Below, piece by piece: positions 9,164 to 18,119 of a DNA stretch of 64,000 nucleotides (position 1 is the stretch's first letter; the number at the start of each line of letters is the position of its first letter). The translations under genes and the position numbers were made by a program. The DNA comes from Gemmatimonadota bacterium. Its GTDB lineage: Bacteria; Latescibacterota; UBA2968; GCA-2709665. The notes beneath the pieces are model-generated. The model had not been told where the DNA came from. It searched no databases and saw nothing but the letters and a program-made list of their open reading frames with translations. Where the stretch lies: positions 1 to 64,000 of the forward strand of contig JAPPFJ010000018.1 in assembly GCA_028877215.1 (NCBI GenBank), written 5' to 3'.

Positions 9164-9544
9164 CTATCGGCCGCCGATCACGATGAGAAATGCGCTGTCT
9201 TCGACGGCCTCGACCGCGTGAAGGACGTCTGCCGTGAACGAAACCGCCGAACCGGGTTCCAGGGGCATTTTCTCATGACCGCCCAACATCCGGATGTTTC
9301 CGCTCAGCGGAATCACGGTCGCCGGGCCCGGGGCTCGGTGTTCGTGCAAAGCCGTCCCCGCCCTTATTACGGTAAGGACCACGGTCATCTCATCCCCGCG
9401 AACGAGCGTCAGCGCGTTCCTGCCCGATTCGGCAAATGCATCTTCGTCCATGAGCTGTCGGGCCATGGCGTTCAGCGGAAAGGACTCGATCCACGAATCG
9501 TCGACGTTCAAGGGTCTGTAGGGTCGGTCAAAAGCCTTATCCAT
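9164..9544 (-). CDS. Small cupin-domain protein
   Basis: A 126-residue single-domain cupin. ALHEHRAPGPATVIPLSGNIRM matches cupin motif 1 (the H-x-H metal ligands near residues 66-68), and PGSAVSFTADVLHAVEAVEDSAFLI matches motif 2 with the second His. The ATG has a GGAG upstream. Such stand-alone cupins are sensors, epimerases or dioxygenases; function here is not determined. It lies 37 bp upstream of the PhyH gene in the direction of transcription, so the two may be co-expressed. Confidence 0.8.
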   Translation of the reverse strand: MDKAFDRPYRPLNVDDSWIESFPLNAMARQLMDEDAFAESGRNALTLVRGDEMTVVLTVIRAGTALHEHRAPGPATVIPLSGNIRMLGGHEKMPLEPGSAVSFTADVLHAVEAVEDSAFLIVIGGR

Positions 9545-9620
9545 TGCGTGAGCTCCTCATCGAAGCTGCAAGTATGAAAACCGGGTTTTCGTGTGTCCGC
9601 ATCCCGGTATGAATAGCGGA

Positions 9621-11120
9621 CTATGGCGCCGTTGTCGTGTTCTCGTTAAACCAACCTTTCAGGCTCGGATACAGGCCGCCGTAACGCTGAAACTGCTTCT
9701 CGTAATCGGTCGCTCGCTCGTCATTGCGCCGGACGCCTTCGCCCAGGCCAACCGAGCGTTCGCAGGCTGTCTCGAAATCGGGAAATACACCCACGCCAAC
9801 GCCGGCGATCAGGGCCGCGCCCAGCGCCGATGCATCCTGCACTTCCAGGATCCGTGCGTCGCGTCCGAACACGTCGACCTGGATCTGACGCCAGAGCGCG
9901 GATCTCGCGCCGCCCTCACCTATTCGCAGGTCCTCGATTGGCAGCCCGATGTCCTCGAAACACTCCAGAGAGCGCCTCAGGTCGAACGCCACGCCCTCCA
10001 TCAGCGAGCGCACCATGTGGGCTTTCGTATGGCGCAGCGTCAGCCCGATCCATCCGCCCCGGGCGCGCGCATCAGGGTGCGGCGTTGCCGCCCCCTCCAG
10101 CCAGGGAAGAAAGAACAGCCCCTCGCTGCCCGCGGGCGCATCTTCCGCCCGGCGGGCCAGAGAAGCGACGTCTTCTCCCATCTGTCGGCTCAACCATGCC
10201 AGACTCGCCCCGCACGTATATGAACACCCCAGCCAGAAGAATGCGCCGGGAACCGAATGGCACATCGGCCAGAGTCTGTTATAAGCCGCGGGATCCAATC
10301 TCTCCGCGAACGCGAGCGCGTGCCCCGCCGTGCCGATGCCCACGTTTACGACGCCGGGACTGATCACTCCGCTGCCCACCGCGAGACAGGCAACATCGCC
10401 GCCGCCGGCGCAGACGGGTGTGTTCGCTTCCAGGCCCATCTCTCGGGAAGCCGCGCCGGTCAGCGCGCCGATCACGTCCGGAGACTCCGAGATATCGGGA
10501 AAAAGATCGCGGCGCACCTCCAGCGCGTCAAGTATCTCACCGCTCCAATCCCTCGCCCGGACATCCGCCGCCGCGGATACCGATGCGTCCGATACGTCAG
10601 TACCGAACGTACCCGTCATCCGGAATCGCACCCAGTCCTTCGGGATCAGCACATACCGCGCATTTTCGTAAACTTCCCCCTCGCGAGCGCGGACCCACAA
10701 CACCTTGGCCAGCGTGTTGACGGGATTCATCACGTGCATTGCCCGGGTCCGCAGCAGGTCTCCCGCCCGCGCGTTCGCCGCGTCGCATTCGGCCTGCGAG
10801 CGACGGTCGAGCCAGAGAATGGGCGCCCGTAACGGGTTGCCGGCGCCGTCCACGAAAACGGCCCCGTTCATATGTCCGGACAGCGAAACACCCCGGATTT
10901 CATCCACGGACCGTCCCTGCGCCCACAGGTCGGCCACAACCGCCCGGGTTGTCTTGCAGATCGCCGTCCACCAGTCGCCCGCGTCCTGCTCCACCCATCC
11001 GGGGTGCGGCGTCTGCATTTCGTAACTCGCACTGGCAGTTGCTAATACGTCGCCGCTTTCATCCAGTGCAATCGTCTTCGTGCTGGACGTCCCCAGGTCG
11101 ATTCCGATTACCAGTGGCAT
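9621..11120 (-). CDS. FGGY-family carbohydrate kinase, xylulokinase-like
   Basis: A 499-residue sugar kinase. The N-terminal phosphate-1 loop is VIGIDLGTSSTKTIALDE, followed by HPGWVEQDAGDWW, the sugar-binding loop SGHMNGAVFVD, and PILWLDRRSQAEC. The C-terminal ATPase half has GEGGARSALWRQIQVDVFG and ASALGAALIAG. The arrangement matches xylulokinases (XylB), but FGGY substrate range is broad and no xylose isomerase is nearby. It belongs to the minus-strand catabolic block, 27 bp after the phosphotriesterase gene. Confidence 0.88.
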   Translation of the reverse strand: MPLVIGIDLGTSSTKTIALDESGDVLATASASYEMQTPHPGWVEQDAGDWWTAICKTTRAVVADLWAQGRSVDEIRGVSLSGHMNGAVFVDGAGNPLRAPILWLDRRSQAECDAANARAGDLLRTRAMHVMNPVNTLAKVLWVRAREGEVYENARYVLIPKDWVRFRMTGTFGTDVSDASVSAAADVRARDWSGEILDALEVRRDLFPDISESPDVIGALTGAASREMGLEANTPVCAGGGDVACLAVGSGVISPGVVNVGIGTAGHALAFAERLDPAAYNRLWPMCHSVPGAFFWLGCSYTCGASLAWLSRQMGEDVASLARRAEDAPAGSEGLFFLPWLEGAATPHPDARARGGWIGLTLRHTKAHMVRSLMEGVAFDLRRSLECFEDIGLPIEDLRIGEGGARSALWRQIQVDVFGRDARILEVQDASALGAALIAGVGVGVFPDFETACERSVGLGEGVRRNDERATDYEKQFQRYGGLYPSLKGWFNENTTTAP

Positions 11121-11147
11121 AGGCCGGACCTGATGTTAATGGCGCCG

Positions 11148-12071
11148 CTATGCCCCGGTCAGAAAGCGGCGCGGGTTGTTCTCCAGCAGGTCCTGGATCG
11201 CGGCGTCGGATACGCCCTCTTCCCGAAGCCGGGGCACGAACCGGGTCAGCACGAAGTCCAGGCCGGGACCGCCACCGTAGCTTCGCCAGTAGCTCGGCCG
11301 GCCCAGATCGTTGCCCAGCAGAATGCGGTCGCCCAGTCCGGCGTCGATCATCCGCTTCAGCACGTCAATGCGCATTTCGTCCGGTCCGTACTTCACTTTG
11401 CCCGGGCAGTCGTAACCCAGATAGGCGCCGGTTTCTGCAATTCGCCTGTGCTCCCAGAAATCCGGATTCCGGTCCATGTGGCTCAGACATACGCGGTCCG
11501 GCGGTACGCCCTGCGCATCCAGGAACGAAACCTGGTCGTAGCCCATCGTACCGGCTTCCGTGTGGGTCATCACGGGCACGCCCGTTTTCACGTGCACCTT
11601 CGCCGCGATGTGCATGAGCTTCCTGTCGGCCTCCTGAAACGTATTGTATCCGCTGCCACCCTTGACAATGCCGGCCTTCACGCCGGTGCCATCGATGCCT
11701 GTCTCGATATCCCGGATACAATTCCGGACCATTGCGTCTTCATCCTGATTCAGGATCGCGCGGTCACAGAAATAGGGCTTGTTGTATCCCGTGATGACAA
11801 CCACGTGCACGTCAGGTACCAGATCCGCTATCCTGACCACCTGCCGGACATTCCGGCCGAAGTCGATCGCCGACATCTCGATCAGGGTCCTGCCGCCCGC
11901 GCGCGCCCAGGATCGAAGCTCCTCGGCGGACCGCTCCACGCTGTTCAGCCGGAAATCCCGATCTTCTCTCAGCAGCCAGTCCGGGGCGTCGAAGTAGAGG
12001 TGCTCGTGGTAATCCACAACGCCCAGGTCTTCTCCGTCGATCTCGCCCCGAACCGTCATCACCGTTCCCAT
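11148..12071 (-). CDS. php: Phosphotriesterase-related (Php) family metal hydrolase
   Basis: A 307-residue amidohydrolase-superfamily barrel. It has DYHEHLYFD (His22 and His24, metal ligands), GVKAGIVKGGSGYN (the bridging, usually carboxylated Lys), TGVPVMTHTEAG, CLSHMDRNPD, and LLGNDLGRPSYW with the final metal-binding Asp. The closing DLLENNPRRFL is the family C-terminus. Relatives hydrolyse lactones or phosphoesters. Placement upstream of an FGGY kinase suggests a sugar-lactone or phosphosugar-lactone step, which is inference. Confidence 0.88.
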   Translation of the reverse strand: MGTVMTVRGEIDGEDLGVVDYHEHLYFDAPDWLLREDRDFRLNSVERSAEELRSWARAGGRTLIEMSAIDFGRNVRQVVRIADLVPDVHVVVITGYNKPYFCDRAILNQDEDAMVRNCIRDIETGIDGTGVKAGIVKGGSGYNTFQEADRKLMHIAAKVHVKTGVPVMTHTEAGTMGYDQVSFLDAQGVPPDRVCLSHMDRNPDFWEHRRIAETGAYLGYDCPGKVKYGPDEMRIDVLKRMIDAGLGDRILLGNDLGRPSYWRSYGGGPGLDFVLTRFVPRLREEGVSDAAIQDLLENNPRRFLTGA

Positions 12072-12082
12072 CCCGCCCCCTT

Positions 12083-12245
12083 AGAAGCTGTCTTAGAACC
12101 CCCGGCGGTCTTCACACGGCTGCAAAAGCGTCGGTCTATGTTGGTCAAAACCACCCGTATACCCAAATATGGGCGGCTTTGCCCGCCTTGACCGACACAT
12201 TTTCGCGCGCGCTCGGGACTCACCAGGAATTTTAAGACAACTTCT
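12083..12245. mobile_element. MITE-like element with about 20-bp terminal inverted repeats
   Basis: A 163-bp intergenic segment bounded by AGAAGCTGTCTTAGAACC (12083-12100) and the near-complement GGAATTTTAAGACAACTTCT (12226-12245). Internally there are more palindromic pieces, such as CCCAAATATGGG and GTCGGTC/GACCGAC. No protein is encoded. The right end touches the stop codon of the creatininase gene. Size, terminal inverted repeats and no coding content fit a miniature inverted-repeat element. Target-site duplication is not clear beyond TA. Confidence 0.6.
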
Positions 12246-12994
12246 TACCCGTCATCCGGCACGGACAGGAATTCCGTCCACACCCGAGCCATGCGCGCCA
12301 CGCACGCGTGAAACCAGCGCTCGCCCTTTTCGGCGGAAGCGACCGTGGCATCGCCGAACACGCCCGATCGGGACAGGCTGCCCAGGGGCAGCGTGGACAT
12401 CTCGTAATCGGTAGACCGCGGCGGGTACTCGCGTACGGCCCTGTCCATCCTGACCTGGTCGGGCTTCAGGTAGAGCATCAATGAAGTTTCGAATTCCTCC
12501 GCGTGAAAGTTCATCGGCGCCCATTGCGGCGACTCCGCATCGGCCATCACTTCATCCAGGCCAGGATAGAAGACATTCAATACCCTCAGGTTCAGCTCGT
12601 CGACGAGTTCCCTGGCGGTCATCTTCAGCGGGCCCGGGTTCGCGCCGTGTCCCGAAAGCGTCATCAGCGCGCGGCAGCCTCCCCGGTACACGCTGCGCGC
12701 CAGGTCCTTCACGACCTCACGAAATGTGTCGAACGAGAACGTGAGCGTGCCCGGATAGTCGCGCCAGCTCCAGGAGTACCCCACCTGGACCGAAGGCAGA
12801 AGGAGACCGGAACTCTGTCTCGCGACCCCGGTAGCCAGCGCCTCGGCGATTACCGTATCCGTGTTCTGAGGCAGGTGGGGGCCGTGCTGTTCGGTTGCGC
12901 CCAGCGGCAGGATCGCAACCGGCGAGTCTGCCAGGAATTCCCTGCACTCCGGCCAGGTTGCCGTTGCCGCGTCCAGCCAGTTGGACTTGCTCAC
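12245..12994 (-). CDS. Creatininase/creatinine amidohydrolase family protein
   Basis: A 249-residue metal-dependent amidase-like protein. It shows AILPLGATEQHGPHLPQNTDT (E and H metal ligands, then D), GYSWSWRDYPGTLTFS, TLSGHGANPGPL with the family GHG(G/A)N signature, and HAEEFETSLMLYLKP carrying the late His and Glu ligands. Members open cyclic ureides or amides or act in cofactor modification, so the substrate is not defined. Start is GTG with GGGAG upstream. The stop falls at the end of the MITE-like element. Confidence 0.88.
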   Translation of the reverse strand: MSKSNWLDAATATWPECREFLADSPVAILPLGATEQHGPHLPQNTDTVIAEALATGVARQSSGLLLPSVQVGYSWSWRDYPGTLTFSFDTFREVVKDLARSVYRGGCRALMTLSGHGANPGPLKMTARELVDELNLRVLNVFYPGLDEVMADAESPQWAPMNFHAEEFETSLMLYLKPDQVRMDRAVREYPPRSTDYEMSTLPLGSLSRSGVFGDATVASAEKGERWFHACVARMARVWTEFLSVPDDG

Positions 12995-13084
12995 GCCTTG
13001 TTCTCCCGGACATGTTTAACATTCAACATCGAATTCGACCCAACCACTCTAACCGGAGGTAAACTTGAGAGGATTGCCGAAGAG

Positions 13085-13215
13085 CGGGGAGACGTGAGAC
13101 GATAGACCAAAAGCGGTGAGACGGGAGCCGGGAGACGGTAGAAGAAATACTTGCCCGGTGTGTTTTTCCTCATTGCCGTTGGCACGAATAGAATCCTCAC
13201 AAGGCAGGTAATCTC
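13085..13215 (+). repeat. R1 ERIC-like foldback element, copy 1 (not 3' of a gene)
   Basis: Carries the R1 landmarks GAGACGGGAG, ACTTGCCCGG, TTGGCACGAATAGAATCC and TCACAAGGCAGGTAATCTC in the order seen in the other copies. It lies in the 453-bp gap between the creatininase gene and the DUF1445 gene, in the opposite orientation to both genes. A more divergent inverted copy follows at 13340-13455. Between them is a pyrimidine-rich spacer with CGGCCGGGGG. No gene is apparent in this gap. Confidence 0.8.
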
Positions 13216-13339
13216 TCCCCACTCCCGTCTTCCTTCTCGCCAGATGGTGGGCCGTGGTGTGGTCCTCTCCCCTCTTCCATCTCCCCTTTCCCCTCTCTTG
13301 AAGCGGCCGGGGGAGAGGCGGCCAAAAGGAGATGAGACG

Positions 13340-13455
13340 AAAGTAGAGGTTAGAGATGACCCGCATCGTGGGGTATCAATTTATGCCGGAGGCGCAGAGG
13401 ATGAACAGATTGGCAATGATCTCTTCTCCCGTCTACCCTCTCCCGTCTCACCCCT
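13340..13455 (-). repeat. R1 ERIC-like foldback element, copy 2 (3' of DUF1445 gene)
   Basis: Read on the minus strand this begins at the DUF1445 stop codon with GTGAGACGGGAGAGGGTAGA, then GAAGAGATCATTGCC, CTCCGGCATAAATTGA and GGTCATCTCTAACC. It is the most diverged R1 copy but keeps the same order of landmarks, and the same orientation relative to the upstream gene as the copies at 29770, 50200, 61098 and 62081. Confidence 0.6.
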
Positions 13456-14227
13456 CATATAGACTCTCGGTTGGTATATCCGTAATCAGCGCGTGGCCGG
13501 GTGTGTAGGAAAGGACGAATGGCAGCCGGGCCTGCTGTGCCGCCAGGCTGGGCGTCACGCCGCAGGCCCAGTAGAGACGGTCGGTGTCCTGCGGAACCTC
13601 TATCGGACTCCCGGAAATCGTCGCGTCGAGGTCCGGTATACCCAGTTCCCGGCCGTTATTCCTGCCAAGAGGCGCGCCATGGCACGCCGGAAAATGGCTT
13701 GTGTATTCCCATACGGCGTCACAGCGGTCGGGCAGAAAGCTCCGCATCGTTACCGCCATTTTGCTCCGAAACCTTCCCGCCGGTTCGCAGTCCAGGCCGG
13801 TCAGCTGAATACACGGACCGAACGCGGGTTCGTATCCCTTTTCGACGAGGAGGCCGTCGAATGACACGCTGGAACCGATCAGAAACGTGACCATGTCGCC
13901 TGAATAGAGGGAAACCACGTCCCGTCGCTGCTCGACAACCACGCCCTCCCGGATCACGTCGTACGAACCCAGATCGGTGCGAATGTCGAGCCCGCGCGCA
14001 AATTCCGGACAATCCGTCCGGCCCGCGGGCATCACGGCCAGCAGCGGACACGGCTTCGGGTTCGCCCTGCAGAATCCCTCGAACTCCGCGGCGAACGCCT
14101 CGTCAATCATGACCACATTCACGCACAGGTAACCCGAAAGCGCGCGCGACGCCACCGTCTTCAGCGCATTACGCCGGCACGCGTGCCGCACCTCCTGGGG
14201 TGATCGAAACGCCACGGGTTTGGCCAA
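13448..14227 (-). CDS. DUF1445 (UPF0317) family putative hydro-lyase
   Basis: A 259-residue protein recognised by FCRANPKPCPLLAV, the conserved Arg/Asp-rich DLGSYDVIREG, SVSFDGLLVEKGY, FRSKMAVTMRSF and the YWACGVTPSLAAQQARLPF C-terminal signature followed by TPGHALITDI. The family is related to the N-terminal part of mammalian D-glutamate cyclase and is annotated as putative hydro-lyase; its reaction in bacteria is not well established. The start is TTG at 14227 with AGGGGGAG upstream. It lies within the catabolic block. Confidence 0.88.
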   Translation of the reverse strand: MAKPVAFRSPQEVRHACRRNALKTVASRALSGYLCVNVVMIDEAFAAEFEGFCRANPKPCPLLAVMPAGRTDCPEFARGLDIRTDLGSYDVIREGVVVEQRRDVVSLYSGDMVTFLIGSSVSFDGLLVEKGYEPAFGPCIQLTGLDCEPAGRFRSKMAVTMRSFLPDRCDAVWEYTSHFPACHGAPLGRNNGRELGIPDLDATISGSPIEVPQDTDRLYWACGVTPSLAAQQARLPFVLSYTPGHALITDIPTESLYEG

Positions 14228-14239
14228 CGCACTCCCCCT

Positions 14240-14263
14240 GTCAGCCCCTTGAAAAAGCCCATC
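14240..14263 (+). repeat. R4 repeat fragment
   Basis: CAGCCCCTTGAAAAAGCCCA and the bases after it match, with one mismatch, the left end of the R4 element on the minus strand near 23006-23030 (CAGCCCGTTGAAAAAGCCCA). It lies in the short gap between the DegT aminotransferase and DUF1445 genes. Confidence 0.55.
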
Positions 14264-14311
14264 CGGTCGACGGCCCGCTCCCGCCTGCAGATCGACGCTT
14301 CCGACGGACGG

Positions 14312-15595
14312 CTATAAAAGCTGTTGATGTTGAAGCACGACCTTCCTGAACGCCGCCGCGAACTGATCGATGAACCCGTCCGCGGCCTGGATGTGCCCCG
14401 GATAGGACAACACCCGCCCGCGGATGGCTTCCGAAACCGGGAAATCTCCCTCGCGATAGCGGGGCAGAGGCACATTCGCCGGTCCGTCGTGACCCGCTCC
14501 CCAGAGCCCGGGAAGATCCTTCGTGTAGATAGACCGAAGATGCTCCATGTGGCCCACGCCCGGGCCGTTCAGGGGCGCGCCCTCGGCCCGCATTGCCGCG
14601 ACGAACCGGGCCGCGGGCAATCCGCCCAGCGCTTCCGGCTCGTAGATGAACCTGATCCCTCCGTAGAGTTCCACACCCTTGGCTTTCCTGTAGTTGCAGA
14701 CAGGCCGTATTCCCGGCAGTCCCTCGATCTTTCGAAACAGGGCCTCCCGGTTGGCTTCAAACCGGTCCATCCGTTCGGGAAGGTGCTCAAGGGAGACCAG
14801 GCCGATTGCCATGGCCAGCGGATGCGGCCGCCACTTCCATCCGAGAAGCTGCGGTTCCAGCTCGCGGTAAACCGGGTTCGTGAGCTCCTGCACCGCGCCC
14901 GGCCGGTGCAGGTGGCAGTAGATCAACGCGCGCTCGTACAACTCGCGGTCGTTCGTCGCCACGATGCCCGCCTCGCCGCCCGCTACCGGCTTGCCCCCGG
15001 GCGTGGAACCCTGCATACTGAAGCACGCGATATGCCCCAGATTGCCGACTTTCACGCCGTCCCACTCGCTGCCGTGCGCGTGAGCCGCGTCTTCCACGAC
15101 CACCAGTCCGCGGTCGTCAGCCAGGGCCAGCAGTCGGTCCATATCGCACACCCGGCCGCAGGAGTGGATCGGCGAGAGCACACGGGTCCTGTCGGTGATC
15201 CGCCGCGCCGCGTCGTCCGGGTCCATCAACAGCGTCTCCGGATCGATCTCGCAGAACACGGGTGTCGCGCCCATATGCAGCGCACCCGCGTAGCTGCCAA
15301 TATAACCGACTGACGGTGTGATGAATTCATCGCCCGCGCCCAGACCGGCCGCGAAGAATCCGCTGGCGAGCGCCGTATGCCCGTGGCTGGTCGTGAGGAC
15401 GTACTTGCAACCGACGTACTCCGCGAACCGTTCCTCGAATTCCTTCGGAACCCCCGATCCCGATCCGGAGAGATAGCCCTCGTCGATCAGGGCGCAGACC
15501 GCGGCTTTTTCCGCCTCCACGGGTCGACGCCACTGCTCCCCGCCATCGGCCGTAATCGTCTTTTCCCCACCAAGAATTGCGAGGTCCCCGGCCAT
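14312..15595 (-). CDS. DegT/DnrJ/EryC1/StrS family aminotransferase (second)
   Basis: A 427-residue PLP enzyme. TTSHGHTALASGFF (about 68-81) is the phosphate loop, VVEDAAHAHGSEW carries the cofactor Asp, and SMQGSTPGGKPVAGGEAG places the Schiff-base Lys at about residue 202. The insert-rich C-terminal half resembles the scyllo-inosamine/AHBA-synthase-like branch, not the simple sugar branch. The ATG at 15595 has GAGGAG seven bases upstream, preferred over a TTG two codons earlier. It precedes the DUF1445 gene and follows a PhyH gene in the catabolic block. Confidence 0.88.
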   Translation of the reverse strand: MAGDLAILGGEKTITADGGEQWRRPVEAEKAAVCALIDEGYLSGSGSGVPKEFEERFAEYVGCKYVLTTSHGHTALASGFFAAGLGAGDEFITPSVGYIGSYAGALHMGATPVFCEIDPETLLMDPDDAARRITDRTRVLSPIHSCGRVCDMDRLLALADDRGLVVVEDAAHAHGSEWDGVKVGNLGHIACFSMQGSTPGGKPVAGGEAGIVATNDRELYERALIYCHLHRPGAVQELTNPVYRELEPQLLGWKWRPHPLAMAIGLVSLEHLPERMDRFEANREALFRKIEGLPGIRPVCNYRKAKGVELYGGIRFIYEPEALGGLPAARFVAAMRAEGAPLNGPGVGHMEHLRSIYTKDLPGLWGAGHDGPANVPLPRYREGDFPVSEAIRGRVLSYPGHIQAADGFIDQFAAAFRKVVLQHQQLL

Positions 15596-15703
15596 CGTCA
15601 ATCTCCTCAGATTGCGAACCCCGCGCCGAAGCTCGCTTCGGGCGGGGCCCTGTCTCCACGGATGCGCCCGGACGAAGTTTTCAGGCGGCTGTTCGCCACG
15701 GCG

Positions 15704-16552
15704 CTACGGCGCGACGGCCTCCTCGCCAACGTGTTCCCGGATCCAGCCCTTGAGCGGCACGTCCGCGTCGGTAGGCGACGTATATCCCATCCCCCCGGTA
15801 CTTTCGCCGAGCAACTGCCGCTGAACCGGATCACATCGCTCCATGCAATGGGCTACGGTCATATTGTCTCTGGGCCTGAGCCAGCGGTAGCTGTACCCAT
15901 AGAACAGCACTTTTCGCGTCACGTCCGAATGGTTTATCCCGGCCGCGTGCCAGAGCCGCCGATCGAAGAACACCGCCGAACCCGCCGAAGCCAGAACGGG
16001 CGTCATCTCGGGCGGGTCGGACGCGCCGTCGTCCGGAAAATCCAGCCGGTTTTGAAGGTGGCTTCCGGGAACGATGTGGAAATTTCCGCGGTCCGGCTGC
16101 GACGTATCGGTCAGAAAATAGGCGACCTTGAGGGAGACCCGCGGCCGGGGCGTGGCGTCCAGTTCGATATTCAACCGCCCGCTGTCCTGGTGCAGGCCCA
16201 AACGTCCGCGATATGCGCGTTTCTCCGGCGAATCCGGCGGGGTGACGATCAGATGGGAGTGATAAAGCTGGATATTCCACCCGAGAATGCCCCATACCCT
16301 GGTGAACGTGACCGGCCAGTCCAGCAATGCCAGAAACTCGTCGTCGAGCCCAACGAAGTCCGTCAGGTTCATGCGTTCGCCAGGCCCCAGACCGTTATCG
16401 GCGAGATAGGTCTCGTAAACTCTGTCGACCACGCGGTTCAACGCGGAGACCCGCTCGGGCGGAATCGCATCCCGGATCATCAAGAACCCGTCGCGCTCAA
16501 ACTTCGACTTCTCCTCGCTGGTGAGACGGTAATCCAGACTTTCGGTATCCAT
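15704..16552 (-). CDS. Phytanoyl-CoA dioxygenase (PhyH) family protein
   Basis: A 282-residue Fe(II)/2-oxoglutarate oxygenase. LGLHQDSGRLNIE gives His121 and Asp123, and RRLWHAAGINHSDVTRK gives the distal His202 and the 2-oxoglutarate Arg/Lys region. The opening KFERDGFLMIRDAIPPERV is typical of the family. The ATG at 16552 has AGGAGG eight bases upstream; a GTG seven codons earlier would bury that site. Its sequence differs clearly from the other PhyH proteins here, so it is not a recent duplicate. A 100-bp gap follows with no feature except a GC-rich GCCGAAGC/GCTTCGGGC hairpin. Confidence 0.9.
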   Translation of the reverse strand: MDTESLDYRLTSEEKSKFERDGFLMIRDAIPPERVSALNRVVDRVYETYLADNGLGPGERMNLTDFVGLDDEFLALLDWPVTFTRVWGILGWNIQLYHSHLIVTPPDSPEKRAYRGRLGLHQDSGRLNIELDATPRPRVSLKVAYFLTDTSQPDRGNFHIVPGSHLQNRLDFPDDGASDPPEMTPVLASAGSAVFFDRRLWHAAGINHSDVTRKVLFYGYSYRWLRPRDNMTVAHCMERCDPVQRQLLGESTGGMGYTSPTDADVPLKGWIREHVGEEAVAP

Positions 16553-16671
16553 CGTCATTCCTCCTGGGAGCACCTTTGCCCGCCAGACGGGCGAACTCGA
16601 AGCTTCCCCAGACAGTTAACCTCAATTCGAGAGAATCAACAACGCAGCACCGCGACGAAACTCTACGTAAT

Positions 16672-16815
16672 GGGCCAAAATGGTCGTAAGGAAGGACATT
16701 TTTTTCGTTCACGTCCAGTGACCTGGTGTATCCTGGTAATCAGCCGTCTAATCGCCTTTATTAACAAGCATATATTCGAATTAACGTCCCGGAAAAATGA
16801 CGAATCACGGTTAAA
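16672..16815 (-). repeat. R2 dispersed element, copy 1 (3' of enolase-superfamily gene)
   Basis: Read on the minus strand from the stop codon of the upstream gene: TTAACCGTGATTCGTCA, GACGTTAATTCGAATATATG, AATAAAGGCGATTAGACGGC, TACCAGGATACACCAGG and GTGAACGAAAAAAATGTCC. The same blocks occur in order at 29633-29745 and 36843-36985. The element overlaps the stop codon of the gene it follows. Confidence 0.8.
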
Positions 16816-18076
16816 GCGTGGACCCCAACCCCATGGCGTGGGGGCTGTCTATTCGATGCATCCCGTCCACGGGCTCGAAAATACCCGCCAGGCGCGGCAG
16901 CCATTCGGCGTTGGCATCGGGCGTAAATTGAGGGGAGTTGATTTCCACGCCGTTGACCATGGGCACGTGCGCCGCGAAGAGCGCGGCGTGGATTGCCGCG
17001 AATCCGGGATTGGTCAGATCCTGAAGCACGAGACGCATCCCGTTTTCCCTCGCCCACGCGGCTGCCAGAAGTGCGAAGCTGTGTCCCTTGCAGGTCTTCA
17101 GGGCAAGACCGTTCCAACCCTGGCTCTTCGCTTCCGGTAACAATTCCAGGCTGGTGAGGCCCTCGTCCAGAAACACCGGCTTGAGCCTGGTGACCGCCCG
17201 CCAGTCCTGCGGATGCAACAGGATATCCCGGCCCGTGGGCTGTTCCAGGTACCTCAGCGCCCGAAAGGCCTCGCTGTCCTCGGCCCTGAGCCGCTCCAGG
17301 TAGTCCAGTACACTCTCTGCATCCGGATTGGCTTCATTGCTGTCCGCCGTCAACGCGGGGTCGTCTACGCCGTGCCCGCGAAGGGCGCGGTACACCTCGA
17401 CGGTCCTGGCCGCGTCGGCAGCGTTGTCCTTCCCCAGGATCTTCAGCTTGAAGCCGCGATACCCGAGTTTCCTGATGACTTGAGCGAGATCCTCGCCCAG
17501 GTCGTCGGCGCTTCCCACGACCCACCAGGCGCGCAGGCGCGTCCGGGGCGTATGAAACAGACGCTGAATCGCCGCGCGGGCGCCGCCGCCCGGAAAGAGA
17601 CCGTCCACGTCGGGGAACGTCGTGGTCCCGGCGTAGAAGCAGAATGCGGAGCGTCCGGTCGCGATGCCGACCGCGTCGTGGATCGCGGCGTCGAACGGAC
17701 TGGCGCACATCGCGCGGGCGAGGGCCGGCGGCGATGCTTCACCGGCAACAGACTCGTGAAGCCGCAGGCCCAGGGCCAGCGGGTGCGCGGGATCGCCGCC
17801 GCAGTGCGCGTACAGTCCTCGCGCAATGTCCTCACAGAAGCCGCGCAGGGCCCGATCACGAAACTCATGCGTCAGCGAAGCATCCGGCCATGCCCAGACG
17901 TCGCTGAGATAGATCGAACCCGTGCCCCTGCCTTCGCGCCCGGCCACGCGGACCGTGACCGCCGCACGGGCTTCGGTGAGCTCCGAAATCAGCCCGGAAC
18001 TCAGGTGGAGCGGCGTTTTCAGTTTCCGGGGAATGAACGCGACGTCGGCGTCCAGGACCTCAGTGTTCAAGTCCAT
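16811..18076 (-). CDS. Enolase superfamily (mandelate racemase/muconate lactonizing type) protein
   Basis: A 421-residue enzyme with the alpha/beta capping domain (residues 1-170) and a barrel domain. Barrel landmarks are GFKLKILG (the K-x-K base), LTADSNEAN (first metal Asp), YLEQPTGRD (Glu ligand), VFLDEGLTSLE (third ligand) and ALKTCKGHS (Lys on the opposite face). Members abstract an alpha proton from a carboxylate to dehydrate, epimerise or cycloisomerise it. The Lys/Lys arrangement points to the MLE or dipeptide-epimerase-like branch. It is followed 43 bp upstream by the Gfo/Idh/MocA gene. Confidence 0.85.
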   Translation of the reverse strand: MDLNTEVLDADVAFIPRKLKTPLHLSSGLISELTEARAAVTVRVAGREGRGTGSIYLSDVWAWPDASLTHEFRDRALRGFCEDIARGLYAHCGGDPAHPLALGLRLHESVAGEASPPALARAMCASPFDAAIHDAVGIATGRSAFCFYAGTTTFPDVDGLFPGGGARAAIQRLFHTPRTRLRAWWVVGSADDLGEDLAQVIRKLGYRGFKLKILGKDNAADAARTVEVYRALRGHGVDDPALTADSNEANPDAESVLDYLERLRAEDSEAFRALRYLEQPTGRDILLHPQDWRAVTRLKPVFLDEGLTSLELLPEAKSQGWNGLALKTCKGHSFALLAAAWARENGMRLVLQDLTNPGFAAIHAALFAAHVPMVNGVEINSPQFTPDANAEWLPRLAGIFEPVDGMHRIDSPHAMGLGSTL

Positions 18077-18119
18077 AGCAGACCCGTGCCCTGTCCCGGG
18101 GCGGCGCGGGAGTCATTTT

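Noticed and set aside
12995..13447. A small gene in the gap before DUF1445
   Set aside because: The gap is filled by two R1 copies; short frames there are created by the repeat.
15377..17140. Long plus-strand open frame of 587 codons opposite the DegT aminotransferase, PhyH and enolase-superfamily genes
   Set aside because: It is a shadow of minus-strand genes with clear motifs in high-GC DNA; it has no family motif and crosses gene boundaries and an R2 repeat.
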